Notes: generated by a model from the sequence alone, not told the origin. A stretch of 64,000 bases of DNA from Halocatena marina (GCF_025913575.1 NZ_CP109785.1:1488001-1552000); one strand, 5' to 3'. Shown: positions 8,618 to 17,626, numbered from the stretch's first letter. Program-made: numbers and translations.

Positions 8618-11272
8618 TCAATCGTTCGTCGTTGTCTTTTCTACGGGGTTGTTCTTCCCTGCAGGGAGATCTTCACCTACCGCTTGCGTCCAGAGTATCA
8701 GTAACGAAGGCAGAACGAGCACGCTGGCGATGAATGCGTACACAATCGACAGCGCAGTAATGACACCGAACTGTCGTAGTCCTGGAAGGAACGTGAACGC
8801 CAGCACACCGAAACCACTGGCGGTCGTGACTGCACTACTCAAAAGTGCCCCGCCAGTCCCTTCGACGGTTTTTGTGAGTGCCTCCCACGGGGTACTGTGC
8901 TGCGTCAGTTCGTGACTGTATCGTTCAGTGATGTGGATAGCGTAATCGATTCCGAGTCCGATCGAAATGCTCCCGATGACAGCAGTTGTGAAGCTGAATG
9001 GGATATCGAGTAGATACATCGTTCCAACGATCCAACTCACGCTGAGAAGGGTCGGAATTAATGTCAATCCACCGAGTGTCGCTCGTCTTCCCGATAATCG
9101 AAACGCAACCAGAAGCAAGAGGAAGACGAGACCAATGGTCAAGGCGAGACTCTCGGTCACCGTCGCCGTAACCCGCTCCATCAATTCTTTGTCTACGACT
9201 GGCCCGCCGGTCACGGTGACTGTGACACCATCGTGTTCTGCGGCCGTGGCAATTGTTTTCGTTTCCGAAGCAACATGGCTTGGTGCGTGTGTGCCACCGA
9301 CTGAGATACTCATCCGGATAGCCTTGTATTCTCCATCGTCACGGTAAAGCAACTGGCTTGCTTGATCGGGTGCCGCTCCGAACAGCGAGTCGTAAACTGC
9401 AGTGATGTTCCGGTCGGGGACGCCATCGTTGTCGATGTCGGCTGCACGTAGAGTTTTGTTAACAGTTTTATTTCGGTGTGCAACTTGATGAGCCAGCGAT
9501 AGTGGCGTGTGTACGGCAGGTTCTCCACCCGGTCCGACGTACGTTGTCTCCGATTGGGTGGCCTTCTCTCTAGTTTTGTTCAGTTGTTTGAGCGTCTTGG
9601 GTGTGGTCACTGCCCCCTCTATGAGGACGGTGGTCTGTTTCTCCGGTGACTGAAAGTTCGATTGGATGTAATGGAGGTTCTCTTTGACCGTGTAGTTCGA
9701 AGGTGCGAGCGAATCCGGAAGCGATTCAGTCCACTCTGGTGGATCATCAGCAATGAACTGCTCTTCGGAGAACGAACTGCCAACCTGTGTTCCCGCGTAC
9801 GCACTTCCAGCACTCACCAGTACAATAGTAAGCAGCACAACGAGAGGTGCGCGGCGTGCAGCCCGGACACCGAGCATCAAGAGCCAATTCAGCCGACTCT
9901 TGTCCGTACCAATAGCGCGCTTTTCTCGGTCGAATCCGAACCGTTCGAGCAGACTATCCAGTTCGATCTTCAGTGCCGGAATGAATGCCCCGAAGATCAC
10001 CAGCGCCGAGACGATCCCGACTGCGCTTACGATACCGAAATTTTGGACTGCTGGGAGGCTGCTTGTGACGTTTGTCAGGAATCCAATTGCAGTGGTCGCA
10101 GTCACCAGTGCCAATGCGACACCGACTTTGCTCACCGAATGACGCATGGCATCCCGAATACTCCGATTGTCCTCTGCTTGTTCCTCCCGGTACCGCATTA
10201 CGACGTGAATACTGTAGTCGATCGAGAGTCCGATGAGAAGCACAGGGACTGCTATCATCATCTGATTGAACGTCATCCCTGCCCAGCCCATGAAACCGAA
10301 TGTCCACAGCAGGACGAGGAAGATGCCGAAGAAGCCCAGCGTGATGTCCAAGAGATCGCGGTACGCAAAGAGGAGAGTGCCGAGAACAAACAACAATGTC
10401 AGTGGTCCAATAATAGCGAAGCTATCTGCCATCGAATTCGTCTCTTCGATCGTCATATATCCGTGGCCAAAGATAGCATGATCATGGGCGCTGTCCCGGG
10501 ATTCAGCAAGATCACGCACAGCCACCTGCGCGTCGGTGGTGCGGTCCGTCAGCGTTGCACCACTCGTCGTATCCACCGCTGTACGTTGGTTGATCACCAT
10601 CATTCGCGCGTCTGCGGTGTCCGTTCCCGGTTCGTAGTGTTTCGAGAGCAACTGGAGACCGACTTCTCCAAGCGGACTCGTCGTGTCTTCGCTGAAGAGA
10701 TTGGTGACCAACCGATCGATTTCGGTGGCGTTCATCGATTCCAGCTGTTTGATCTGCTCGTCGATCGGAGGTGTCGAGGCTTCTTGGGATGATCTGGTTG
10801 CGTTTGCTGACTCAGGACGATCTGTGTCCGCTGTCTGTGTATGTCCGCGCGGAATTTTCCCCCTCTGACGGTCCGTCTGTTGGTCCTGAAGGACGGCAGC
10901 CTGCCCAACGATGCTTGCGACACTCGTGATCGGAGTTTCATCGACGAGGGTTCGGTTGACTGTCTGATTTTCTCGAAGCGACTGCTGGTAGCTGAGAGAC
11001 CGAATAAGCGATGACTTCGAGAGAACATCTCCAGTCTCGTTCCGTGTGACGACGAGCACCTGCGTCGTCCGATTTCTATCACCGCCAAAGTGCTGTTGTA
11101 CGTATCCATTCTTTTCGATCACTGTCGACTGTCCCTCGACAGACTCGAACGATGTTGACTCCTCGACGTGAACGCTCCCTGCACCGATGATGAGAGTCGC
11201 CACGAACAGCACAGTGATGACACTGCGGCTGTGATCAGTGATGAATCTGGCGAGTCGTTTACTCCAATCCAT
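8618..11272 (-). CDS. RND-superfamily (MMPL/HpnN-like) lipid exporter
   Basis: An 884-residue membrane protein with two homologous halves, each one helix plus a large extracytoplasmic loop plus a five-helix bundle. Each bundle carries the MMPL signature with the proton-relay Asp: GLSIDYSIHVVMRY near residue 347 and GLGIDYAIHITERY near 772. The external loops contain several N-glycosylation sequons. Relatives export hydrophobic lipids, e.g. MmpL proteins and hopanoid-associated HpnN. I choose the ATG at 11272 because GGAGGAACAG in the preceding codons places a Shine-Dalgarno five bases before it. The prenyl synthase follows and the cyclase-like gene precedes by about 145 bp, suggesting export of an isoprenoid product. 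Confidence 0.85.
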   Translation of the reverse strand: MDWSKRLARFITDHSRSVITVLFVATLIIGAGSVHVEESTSFESVEGQSTVIEKNGYVQQHFGGDRNRTTQVLVVTRNETGDVLSKSSLIRSLSYQQSLRENQTVNRTLVDETPITSVASIVGQAAVLQDQQTDRQRGKIPRGHTQTADTDRPESANATRSSQEASTPPIDEQIKQLESMNATEIDRLVTNLFSEDTTSPLGEVGLQLLSKHYEPGTDTADARMMVINQRTAVDTTSGATLTDRTTDAQVAVRDLAESRDSAHDHAIFGHGYMTIEETNSMADSFAIIGPLTLLFVLGTLLFAYRDLLDITLGFFGIFLVLLWTFGFMGWAGMTFNQMMIAVPVLLIGLSIDYSIHVVMRYREEQAEDNRSIRDAMRHSVSKVGVALALVTATTAIGFLTNVTSSLPAVQNFGIVSAVGIVSALVIFGAFIPALKIELDSLLERFGFDREKRAIGTDKSRLNWLLMLGVRAARRAPLVVLLTIVLVSAGSAYAGTQVGSSFSEEQFIADDPPEWTESLPDSLAPSNYTVKENLHYIQSNFQSPEKQTTVLIEGAVTTPKTLKQLNKTREKATQSETTYVGPGGEPAVHTPLSLAHQVAHRNKTVNKTLRAADIDNDGVPDRNITAVYDSLFGAAPDQASQLLYRDDGEYKAIRMSISVGGTHAPSHVASETKTIATAAEHDGVTVTVTGGPVVDKELMERVTATVTESLALTIGLVFLLLLVAFRLSGRRATLGGLTLIPTLLSVSWIVGTMYLLDIPFSFTTAVIGSISIGLGIDYAIHITERYSHELTQHSTPWEALTKTVEGTGGALLSSAVTTASGFGVLAFTFLPGLRQFGVITALSIVYAFIASVLVLPSLLILWTQAVGEDLPAGKNNPVEKTTTND

Positions 11273-11417
11273 CTGTTCCTCCATTCGTACTCGTCTCTTT
11301 TTCGCTCCAGATCATATATTCCACATATTCCGAATATAGCTTATAATACATAAATGTGGTTTGGCGGATACTACCATGAGTCATTTTTATTTTGTTGAAT
11401 ATTTGTTAGTACGATCA

Positions 11418-13496
11418 TTATCTCCAGTAGCGGCGGATGAAGAATCCGCCAAGAAGAGCGACCAGCGATACTATCGGAACGAGTACTTCCAGCACTACTA
11501 CTCTGGACAACAATCCAGATTTAGTTTCATTTGGAGCAGTTGAGATATCCTTCGATTCGGCATACATCGTCAGTGCCAGCAATCCGCTCGTCTGTGTCAA
11601 CACTGGATTCCGATACGTCGGCACGCCGCTTCCTAGTTTGAATGCGGCATGCGGTGTCCACGATCCGTCCGAACGCTGATGATCGAGGATGTAATCGACT
11701 CCTCGACGAACTGCCGGATGATCAGGTGACACTTCCGCTGCTAACAGCGCCTGCACCGCCCACGCCGTCTGTTCAACGGTCGAGGATCCCCAGCGATGAT
11801 AGTCGGAGTCGTCCGGTGTCCAGTGTTCACCCCAACCGCCGTCGGAATTCTGTTTCTCGATGAGGGCCCGAGTGGCTTGCTGCACTTCAGGGCGACTCAT
11901 ATTCACACCAATTTCCTCGAATGCCAGAAGAACAGCCGATGTTCCGTACGCGTAGTCGCTGTACCACGCCGATCCCCACAGACCGTTTGGCTGGTTGTTC
12001 TCGATGAGATATTCGACAGCGTGGCGAACAGATTCGTTATTTTCGACCGTGTATCCGGCCTCACCGACTGCTGTGAGCGCGTGTGCCGAAACAGCGTGCG
12101 CTTCCGGATCGATGAACAATCCCTCGTACGCATCACGGCCAATCTCATCGATTGCCCGTTGGCGCTCACGGTCCGAGAGCGGCGCAAAGTCCGTCATGTA
12201 CGCGCCCCAACTCCCATCGCTGTTTTGCACCGCGAAGAGAAACTGCACTGAGCGATTCGTGAGCCGGTCGTCGTAGACGTTGAGCGCATCGATTGCCAAC
12301 GCTGTGTCGTCCCAATCACTGTACGTTGTTGGAACTAATCCCCAGCCGGCCCCGTGATGTGTTCTGAACAGTATTGCTGGTGCTGGATTCGATCCATTCG
12401 GAGCGGTGGTTCGAACATCAAGAAGCCATTGGGCGGCGCGACGGAGTGTCTCGTTGTCTTTCGACACCCCAGTTCGGTGGAGCGTCCGATGTGCGTCTGC
12501 CGTATCTGTGACCGACATGGCAAACGGCGGCAGTCGTCCGTTGTCGCGTTGCATTCGCTGGAGTGCGTCGAGTCCCTTCTCAACGGTTCGGTTTTCCGTG
12601 GTGTAGTTTTGTACCGCTAACGCGGTGAGTGCTCGGACGCCTCCTTGTGTCACTTCCCAGTTTCCGTCGTGCCCCTGCCGACCGAGAATGATCTGTTCTG
12701 CGAGTTTGCGCCGATCGTTAGCTGCCTCGGTCTCGTTGTTGTTGATCTCCGCCATGAAGATACTCGTCGTCATCGATCCGAGAACAGCGTAGGTGACGAT
12801 GAAGCGCTTATCGGGGTCAAAGCCATCCTCGAACGCTGGAGTCATATTTGCGATGTTTTCTGCGCCGCCATTGACCGACTCGGTATCGAACAGCTCCGAG
12901 CGGTCGTACCGATCGCTCAGTTTGAGATAGTACAGTCGTGTGAGAAACGACGCATTCAGGAATGTCTCTCCTTCGAACGGGTGTAGCGTCATGTTCTCGT
13001 CCTCAATTTCGCGTTTGATGTCGGAGATAACCTCCTGATGCGCTCCAGAAAACGCTTGCCGGAGGAGGAGTAAGGCTGCGTAGTTTGCCGTCGTGTCGTT
13101 CCATCCACCGTTAGAAGAGCGTTGTGACAGCGCGTACGACAGTGCCTTTCGCTGGCTCTGCTCGGATCCGTTGATCAGTTCGAGCATGAGCGCGTAGTTG
13201 AGCGTGATTCGAACAGACCGCGGTGCCGTCTCATTTCGATACGAAAGATTAGCAAACCAATGGTCGTTGGATGCCTGACTCAGAAGGTGAGCTCGAGAGT
13301 CATTGACTGCTGTTTGAATCCGGTTCTCGCTCACGTTCATTCCTGCTGTCGTGCGGGTAGTGTCTTCAGAGCTATCCTCAGAAGACAGTACCGACGACTG
13401 CGTGACATCATCGGAACAGACGCCACAGCCGGCCGCACCCGCAATAACACTGGCTACCAACAGCGTAGCAACGAGGATGTGACCAACGCTGTTCAC
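11418..13496 (-). CDS. Exported terpene-cyclase-fold (squalene/hopene cyclase-like) toroid protein with DxDD motif
   Basis: A 692-residue protein made of alpha-toroid repeats of the prenyltransferase/squalene-oxidase type. Many QW-like motifs are visible (QNSDGSWG, QNSDGGWGEHW, HQRSDGSW, QPNGLWG, QGHDGNW). SDWDDTALAIDAL places DWDD at residues 394-397, matching the catalytic DxDD and its position in class II terpene cyclases. The N terminus is a signal with a possible lipobox (AGAAGC, Cys24), a transmembrane helix ends the protein (about 660-690), and more than a dozen N-x-S/T sequons fill the body, so it is predicted outside the cell, which is unusual for a cyclase. The GTG at 13496 overlaps the upstream permease stop as GTGA. 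It could instead be a non-catalytic surface toroid. Confidence 0.8.
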   Translation of the reverse strand: MNSVGHILVATLLVASVIAGAAGCGVCSDDVTQSSVLSSEDSSEDTTRTTAGMNVSENRIQTAVNDSRAHLLSQASNDHWFANLSYRNETAPRSVRITLNYALMLELINGSEQSQRKALSYALSQRSSNGGWNDTTANYAALLLLRQAFSGAHQEVISDIKREIEDENMTLHPFEGETFLNASFLTRLYYLKLSDRYDRSELFDTESVNGGAENIANMTPAFEDGFDPDKRFIVTYAVLGSMTTSIFMAEINNNETEAANDRRKLAEQIILGRQGHDGNWEVTQGGVRALTALAVQNYTTENRTVEKGLDALQRMQRDNGRLPPFAMSVTDTADAHRTLHRTGVSKDNETLRRAAQWLLDVRTTAPNGSNPAPAILFRTHHGAGWGLVPTTYSDWDDTALAIDALNVYDDRLTNRSVQFLFAVQNSDGSWGAYMTDFAPLSDRERQRAIDEIGRDAYEGLFIDPEAHAVSAHALTAVGEAGYTVENNESVRHAVEYLIENNQPNGLWGSAWYSDYAYGTSAVLLAFEEIGVNMSRPEVQQATRALIEKQNSDGGWGEHWTPDDSDYHRWGSSTVEQTAWAVQALLAAEVSPDHPAVRRGVDYILDHQRSDGSWTPHAAFKLGSGVPTYRNPVLTQTSGLLALTMYAESKDISTAPNETKSGLLSRVVVLEVLVPIVSLVALLGGFFIRRYWR

Positions 13497-14251
13497 GTGT
13501 GGATCACCCCCGCACGATGGAAGGTTGTGCCCGCTAGCAGTCCAGCGAGTCCGAGAACAACTACTGCTAACTCCACATTCAGCAGTCGTGCACCACCGCC
13601 GAACGCGGCATCCAAGATGACCTGCATAGCGTGGTAGCTCGGGAGGACCGTCATCCACGTCGGCGGATCGCCCCGAATGAACGTGGGGTTCTGGAATACC
13701 GCGATGTCGAGCATGGGGACGAACAACATCACATAGAGTCCAGCGAGACGGTCGACCGTCTGGCCGACGGCCAGACCAACGAAACCGTACGTCACTGCAA
13801 GGACAATCACACCGAAGACGAACTGCCCGAGGTGATTCGGCCAGACGCTGAACAGCAGTACTCCCGTTCCAAACGCGGTAGCAACGACCGAAACCAAGAG
13901 CAACAAGCCAATACGGGACACAACGAGATTCGTCGAGCCAAATCCTGTGCGAACGAGCCGACGATCGGCATCTCGACTCCGAAACATTGTAAACAATCCG
14001 ACGATACCGGTGATGAAAACACTCGCTGCTGCAGTCATCACGACCCCGTTTATCTGTCCCATGGGTCGCATCAGTTCCAGTGTCAACATCCCGACCGAGA
14101 CGCGAACGGGAAGATCGACAGACGGTGTCATTTGACTTATCAGACCAACGTACATCACGGGTAGGTACACGAGGAGCACTAGGAAGAGGCGGTCACGGGC
14201 GTACTGACGGAATCGAAGGCCGAGTGCTGTTTGGATGCGGTCGATGTTCAT
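13493..14251 (-). CDS. ABC-2 type exporter permease (second)
   Basis: A 252-residue membrane protein with six hydrophobic helices and the N-terminal cytoplasmic segment typical of ABC-2 permeases (FRQYARDRLFLVLLVYLP). It resembles its upstream neighbour in plan and short motifs: both have FMETIV-like first loops, then DRRLVRTGF between helices 2 and 3, and a GLxxGxxV segment in helix 4. Its start overlaps the stop of the upstream permease by four bases (ATGA), and its stop overlaps the cyclase-like gene by four (GTGA). The pair with the ATPase would form a heterodimeric exporter; substrate unknown. Confidence 0.8.
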   Translation of the reverse strand: MNIDRIQTALGLRFRQYARDRLFLVLLVYLPVMYVGLISQMTPSVDLPVRVSVGMLTLELMRPMGQINGVVMTAAASVFITGIVGLFTMFRSRDADRRLVRTGFGSTNLVVSRIGLLLLVSVVATAFGTGVLLFSVWPNHLGQFVFGVIVLAVTYGFVGLAVGQTVDRLAGLYVMLFVPMLDIAVFQNPTFIRGDPPTWMTVLPSYHAMQVILDAAFGGGARLLNVELAVVVLGLAGLLAGTTFHRAGVIHT

Positions 14252-14979
14252 GCTAGCCCCTCAACGCGCATTGTTTGTCTGAACACGAGTACTACGAGTG
14301 TTACAAGCACCCCGCCGTAGACGAGCCCCCCAACGACGTTTTCGACCGCAACAGCTCCGTCGAGGGCCGCAGATTCAAAGAGAGTCTGCGGGTAATGGAG
14401 CGGGAACAGTGTCTTGACAGCGATCGTATTTTTGAGCCCGACGCCGAGGAATCCGTCGATATCGGCGATAAACACGAGGACAAGTGATCCGGTCAACTCG
14501 TCTGGTACGACTGCGCCCACGAGCACACCGAGTAGTCCGTAGGTGATACCAGCAAGAGCCAACGAGACGAACGCAATGACGGGCGCATTCGGCGAAAGGG
14601 AGCGGTACAAGACCACAAAGCTCACTGTTGCAACAAGTAGTCCGAATCCAGCAACGGTCGCCAGACGCGTAGCAAGAAGCATACCGGGCGAAAATCCAGT
14701 CCGAACCAATCGCCGGTCGGCCTGCTGTGCACTAACGATTTGAAACAGTCCGAGGAGACCGGTGATGAACGCGGTGCTGAAGAGAGCGCCGAGCATCCGA
14801 CCCTGATCCGCAGGCACAACCTCCATGAACGGTAGATCCGGCACAACTCCCATTGCACGCCCAAAACCTTCGATCATTACGATCGGGAGAGCGACGAGTA
14901 ACGCGATGTTCACCCGTGCACGAAAGAACGCTCGACCGTGGGACCGGACGCCGGTAACGAACTTATTCGTCACGGTCAT
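14248..14979 (-). CDS. ABC-2 type exporter permease (first)
   Basis: A roughly 243-residue membrane protein with six hydrophobic helices and the motif DRRLVRTGFSPG between helices 2 and 3, shared with the next permease, so the two are probably an ancient duplication. The start is uncertain: the ATG at 14979 (MTVTNKF) overlaps the ATPase gene by 17 bases and has GGAGGA directly upstream, too close to be ideal; an ATG at 15015 would add 12 residues. It ends overlapping the next permease. Likely partner of the ATPase at 14963-15700. Confidence 0.8.
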   Translation of the reverse strand: MTVTNKFVTGVRSHGRAFFRARVNIALLVALPIVMIEGFGRAMGVVPDLPFMEVVPADQGRMLGALFSTAFITGLLGLFQIVSAQQADRRLVRTGFSPGMLLATRLATVAGFGLLVATVSFVVLYRSLSPNAPVIAFVSLALAGITYGLLGVLVGAVVPDELTGSLVLVFIADIDGFLGVGLKNTIAVKTLFPLHYPQTLFESAALDGAVAVENVVGGLVYGGVLVTLVVLVFRQTMRVEGLA

Positions 14980-15700
14980 TCCTCCGGATGCCCCCGTCTT
15001 CGAGTTTGTACACACAGTCGAATCGATCTCGCTTTCGTAATAGATGTGAGACGATGGCGATTCCGGTCCCAGCTGTCTTTAGTTCGTCTGTCAGCTCCCA
15101 GAACGCGAGGTAGGTTTCCCAGTCGAATCCCGTGTACGGTTCATCGAGTAAGAGAATGTCCGGTTCGTGAACGAGTGAAATCCCGAGATTGGCTTTCTGA
15201 CGGTTCCCTCCGCTCAGATCTTCGATGAGTGTATCCAAATCAGAGACGAAATCGAGTTTCTCGGCAAGCTCGTTCGTTTTGTTCTCGATCACACTGTCAG
15301 CAAGACCGTGTCCTGCGCCGAACAGTTCGAAGGTTTCGCGGATAGTGAGTCGTTCGTAGAGCCGGCTTGATTGTGGACACCAGCCAACGGTGCCATTTCT
15401 CTCGACAGTCCCGGAATCAGCAGCGGCAATACCAGCAAGTATCTTCAACAACGTCGATTTACCGCTTCCGTTTGCTCCTACAATTCCCGTGATCTCACGT
15501 CTACGAAGTTCGATGTCGATCCTTTCTAGTACGGTTGTTGCTGTCGTGAACGGGAATGCACCTCCGTACGACTTAGACAGACGACTGCCTCTGAGAACAA
15601 TAGCAGTATCACCGTCTTCCGAACCTTCATCAAGAGCGTCTCCTGTCTCTTCGTCGTCGAAGGTAGTATCATTCGATTCGTCGGTGGTTCTGGGGCTCAT
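14963..15700 (-). CDS. ABC transporter ATP-binding protein
   Basis: A 245-residue ABC ATPase. Walker A GANGSGKST is at 75-83, the signature LSGGNRQ at 162-168 and Walker B LLLDEP at 183-188, followed by a switch His in IVSHLLRKRD. The first 35 residues are an acidic extension with no fold I recognise. It would energise the two ABC-2 permeases that follow. Its ATG overlaps the stop of the upstream deoxyribosyltransferase-like gene by four bases (ATGA), which indicates coupled translation. Confidence 0.9.
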   Translation of the reverse strand: MSPRTTDESNDTTFDDEETGDALDEGSEDGDTAIVLRGSRLSKSYGGAFPFTTATTVLERIDIELRRREITGIVGANGSGKSTLLKILAGIAAADSGTVERNGTVGWCPQSSRLYERLTIRETFELFGAGHGLADSVIENKTNELAEKLDFVSDLDTLIEDLSGGNRQKANLGISLVHEPDILLLDEPYTGFDWETYLAFWELTDELKTAGTGIAIVSHLLRKRDRFDCVYKLEDGGIRRNDRDE

Positions 15701-16281
15701 CGTTCGCCTTTTTTAGCTCGTTCCCCTCGTTGTTCTGGATCGAACTGTTCGAGGAGTCGATCCAGCGCCGCGTCGAACGTCTCGTAACACTCATCAGCGT
15801 ACTGTTGAATGAACATCGACGGGGATTCACTCACAACGAACGCAGGAATGTCGTTCTCGACGGCGTGGAGCAGCTCAACAGTCGTGCCACAGGAGGGAGA
15901 CGGGAGATACGCCACCATCGCATCACACGATCTGAGGAGTTCGAGATCTCGTTCAACAATGTCCGAGATGACTGATTCCGGTGCGATCTCGGGGACTTTC
16001 TTTGGATCAGCGATGACTTCCTCGACAGAAGTCGCTGCGATGGCGTGACCAACGGCGTGGACGTACGGTTCGTCCGGTAACGCATCGATATTTCGAAGGA
16101 TACTGGACACTCCATCAGTCTCGTCATCAAGTATCCCTTCTACTCGATCGAGTGCACCGGAGTACTGGTCAACCGGAGTGAATCCAGCATCGGAAAGCGA
16201 CGCTCGATACGTTAATCGGTAGTCGACCACATCCGATATCTTGTGGAAATCGATCGGTCCGGCAACGAACACCCTACACAT
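15697..16281 (-). CDS. Nucleoside 2-deoxyribosyltransferase-like protein
   Basis: A 194-residue soluble protein with the Rossmann-like fold of the nucleoside 2-deoxyribosyltransferase superfamily: CRVFVAGPI at the N terminus (2-10), then RDLELLRSCDAMVAYL (111-126) and SPSCGTTVEL (128-137), where the Glu (136) matches the family's nucleophile position. Relatives swap or cleave N-glycosidic bonds of nucleosides or nucleotides; others are non-catalytic. I choose the ATG at 16281 because the domain begins at once there; it overlaps the end of the upstream gene by eight bases. In this operon it may act on a nucleoside-linked intermediate, which is inference only. Confidence 0.65.
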   Translation of the reverse strand: MCRVFVAGPIDFHKISDVVDYRLTYRASLSDAGFTPVDQYSGALDRVEGILDDETDGVSSILRNIDALPDEPYVHAVGHAIAATSVEEVIADPKKVPEIAPESVISDIVERDLELLRSCDAMVAYLPSPSCGTTVELLHAVENDIPAFVVSESPSMFIQQYADECYETFDAALDRLLEQFDPEQRGERAKKGER

Positions 16282-17299
16282 TGGATCTAATAGCCCTCGC
16301 AGATGTGTTTGCACTGTCAAACTGTATCGGCACGCCGAGCGTCTCGGACGCATCAGATGCTACGTCTCGGGCGACGAACGCGGCTCCAAGCGCGGTGGAT
16401 TTCCCTTGACATACGTGAACCGGCGCGATTTCCGAGAGTTCGTCCCGCAGTCGACCCTGCATGTCGAACGGTTCTTCAATTCGGCTTAAGCGACCGCTGA
16501 GGACGATTCCATCAAGACCAGACCCCAGATGTTCGGAAAATGGCACCAGCGAGTAGACGTTGTGCAGTGTTGCACAGTAAACCAGTTCCAGCAGTTCCTC
16601 GGGTGGGATACCTTTCACGTCTTCGAACTCGTACCCTGATCGACAGAGGAGCCCCGATTTCATAAATGCATCATGCAGATCCTGTTCACCACGCTGGATC
16701 TGACGAAGACATTCGACATCACCCCATCCGTGAATGAGTCCGATCCAGTGAAACGCCCCACGGAGTGACCCTCTATCTACGTAGCTCGCCATTGCAGACG
16801 AGCTAACGTTTGCGGCGATGAATGTTCCCTCTTGAGCCTGTGGACTGATAATGTGGTTCTCAACGACCTCTTGGGCGTACCGGGCAGTTGCGAACTTGTC
16901 AGCCCCGGTGAGAGGTGAGTAATGACTGAAATATGGATGTATCGTATCCAAACCGTCGTGAATACCGGGAAAGACGGTCGTCGGTATACCCGACTGCTGA
17001 AGTTCGTCATATATGAGGGTTCCAGTGCCAAATTCGTGGCCGAGACCAAGCGTGTCGACGATTCCTCGATTCTCTGTCTGCGTGATATCAATAACGCTGT
17101 CGATATTGTCGCCGTAACTATATCCGTATGATACCATTTCGATATCGTTGAGATCGACGTGTTCCTGTAGTATTTCGAGATAAGACCAGTCGCAGTCTTC
17201 ATCAGGCGAACGATCAACGGTGACAACCTCGCTTGACCCGTCTTCTGAGAGAAGACACGTCTTTACACCTGTCGTCGAATGGTCGATGCCTACGAACAT
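16274..17299 (-). CDS. ASKHA-fold protein related to methanogenesis marker protein 12 (DUF1464-like)
   Basis: A 341-residue protein of the sugar-kinase/Hsp70/actin (ASKHA) superfamily. The phosphate-1 loop MFVGIDHSTTG opens the protein. Further on are LTGADKFATARYA, GLIHGWGDVECLRQI, and the adenosine-side segment GIVLSGRLSRIEEPFD followed by GKSTALGAAFVARD. The order and wording of these blocks match what I know of methanogenesis marker 12 of methanogens. I use the ATG at 17299, not the TTG just before. It begins a chain of six overlapping genes. No reaction is known for the family to my knowledge; ATP-dependent activation or chaperone-like work is possible. This organism type is not a methanogen. 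Confidence 0.65.
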   Translation of the reverse strand: MFVGIDHSTTGVKTCLLSEDGSSEVVTVDRSPDEDCDWSYLEILQEHVDLNDIEMVSYGYSYGDNIDSVIDITQTENRGIVDTLGLGHEFGTGTLIYDELQQSGIPTTVFPGIHDGLDTIHPYFSHYSPLTGADKFATARYAQEVVENHIISPQAQEGTFIAANVSSSAMASYVDRGSLRGAFHWIGLIHGWGDVECLRQIQRGEQDLHDAFMKSGLLCRSGYEFEDVKGIPPEELLELVYCATLHNVYSLVPFSEHLGSGLDGIVLSGRLSRIEEPFDMQGRLRDELSEIAPVHVCQGKSTALGAAFVARDVASDASETLGVPIQFDSANTSARAIRSNV

Positions 17300-17626
17300 C
17301 AATCCAATAATTACGGAACTCAGTAATATTACTTTCGCTACAAATCACTAAATAACTATTATCTAGAATTGTAATTAAATAGAATAAATAGATATTATGG
17401 TTTATCAGATAATAATTGATAACAATTCCGCGCACCGATAGCAGAGTAATGCAACGGTCTGATAAACTGCGATCGGAGCATTGATACGGCATCTTACGTT
17501 CGACACAACCACCGTTTACGTGCTGGGTGGAATATCATCCCAAACAAGACATAAAGCACTCTACAGTCCGGATAAGATCCCGAATAAGCATTCGCAGTTA
17601 TGCTCGAACTGATTTTTCTTCGCTGA
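17300..17626. other. 327-bp AT-rich intergenic region upstream of the six-gene operon
   Basis: No gene seen. It lies downstream of the amidohydrolase stop and upstream of the ASKHA gene, both on the minus strand, so it should hold a terminator and the promoter of the overlapping operon. Its distal part is very AT-rich (about 17330-17420) and includes the palindrome at 17322-17333. Confidence 0.5.
17322..17333. promoter_or_regulatory. 12-bp palindrome upstream of the ASKHA-led operon
   Basis: AGTAATATTACT is a perfect palindrome whose near end is 22 bp from the ATG at 17299. That distance would overlap the core promoter of a short-leader archaeal transcript, as expected for a repressor site. 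No regulator gene is adjacent. Function is inferred from position only. Confidence 0.35.

Noticed and set aside
9662..10792. 376-codon plus-strand open frame opposite the RND exporter
   Set aside because: Rich in Cys, His and Arg with no hydrophobic core; the opposite strand encodes a clear RND protein.
13497..13658. Extension of the toroid protein upstream of the GTG at 13496
   Set aside because: The extra 54 residues lie entirely inside the upstream permease gene and are Arg/Cys-rich; the GTG start gives a clean signal peptide and a four-base overlap.
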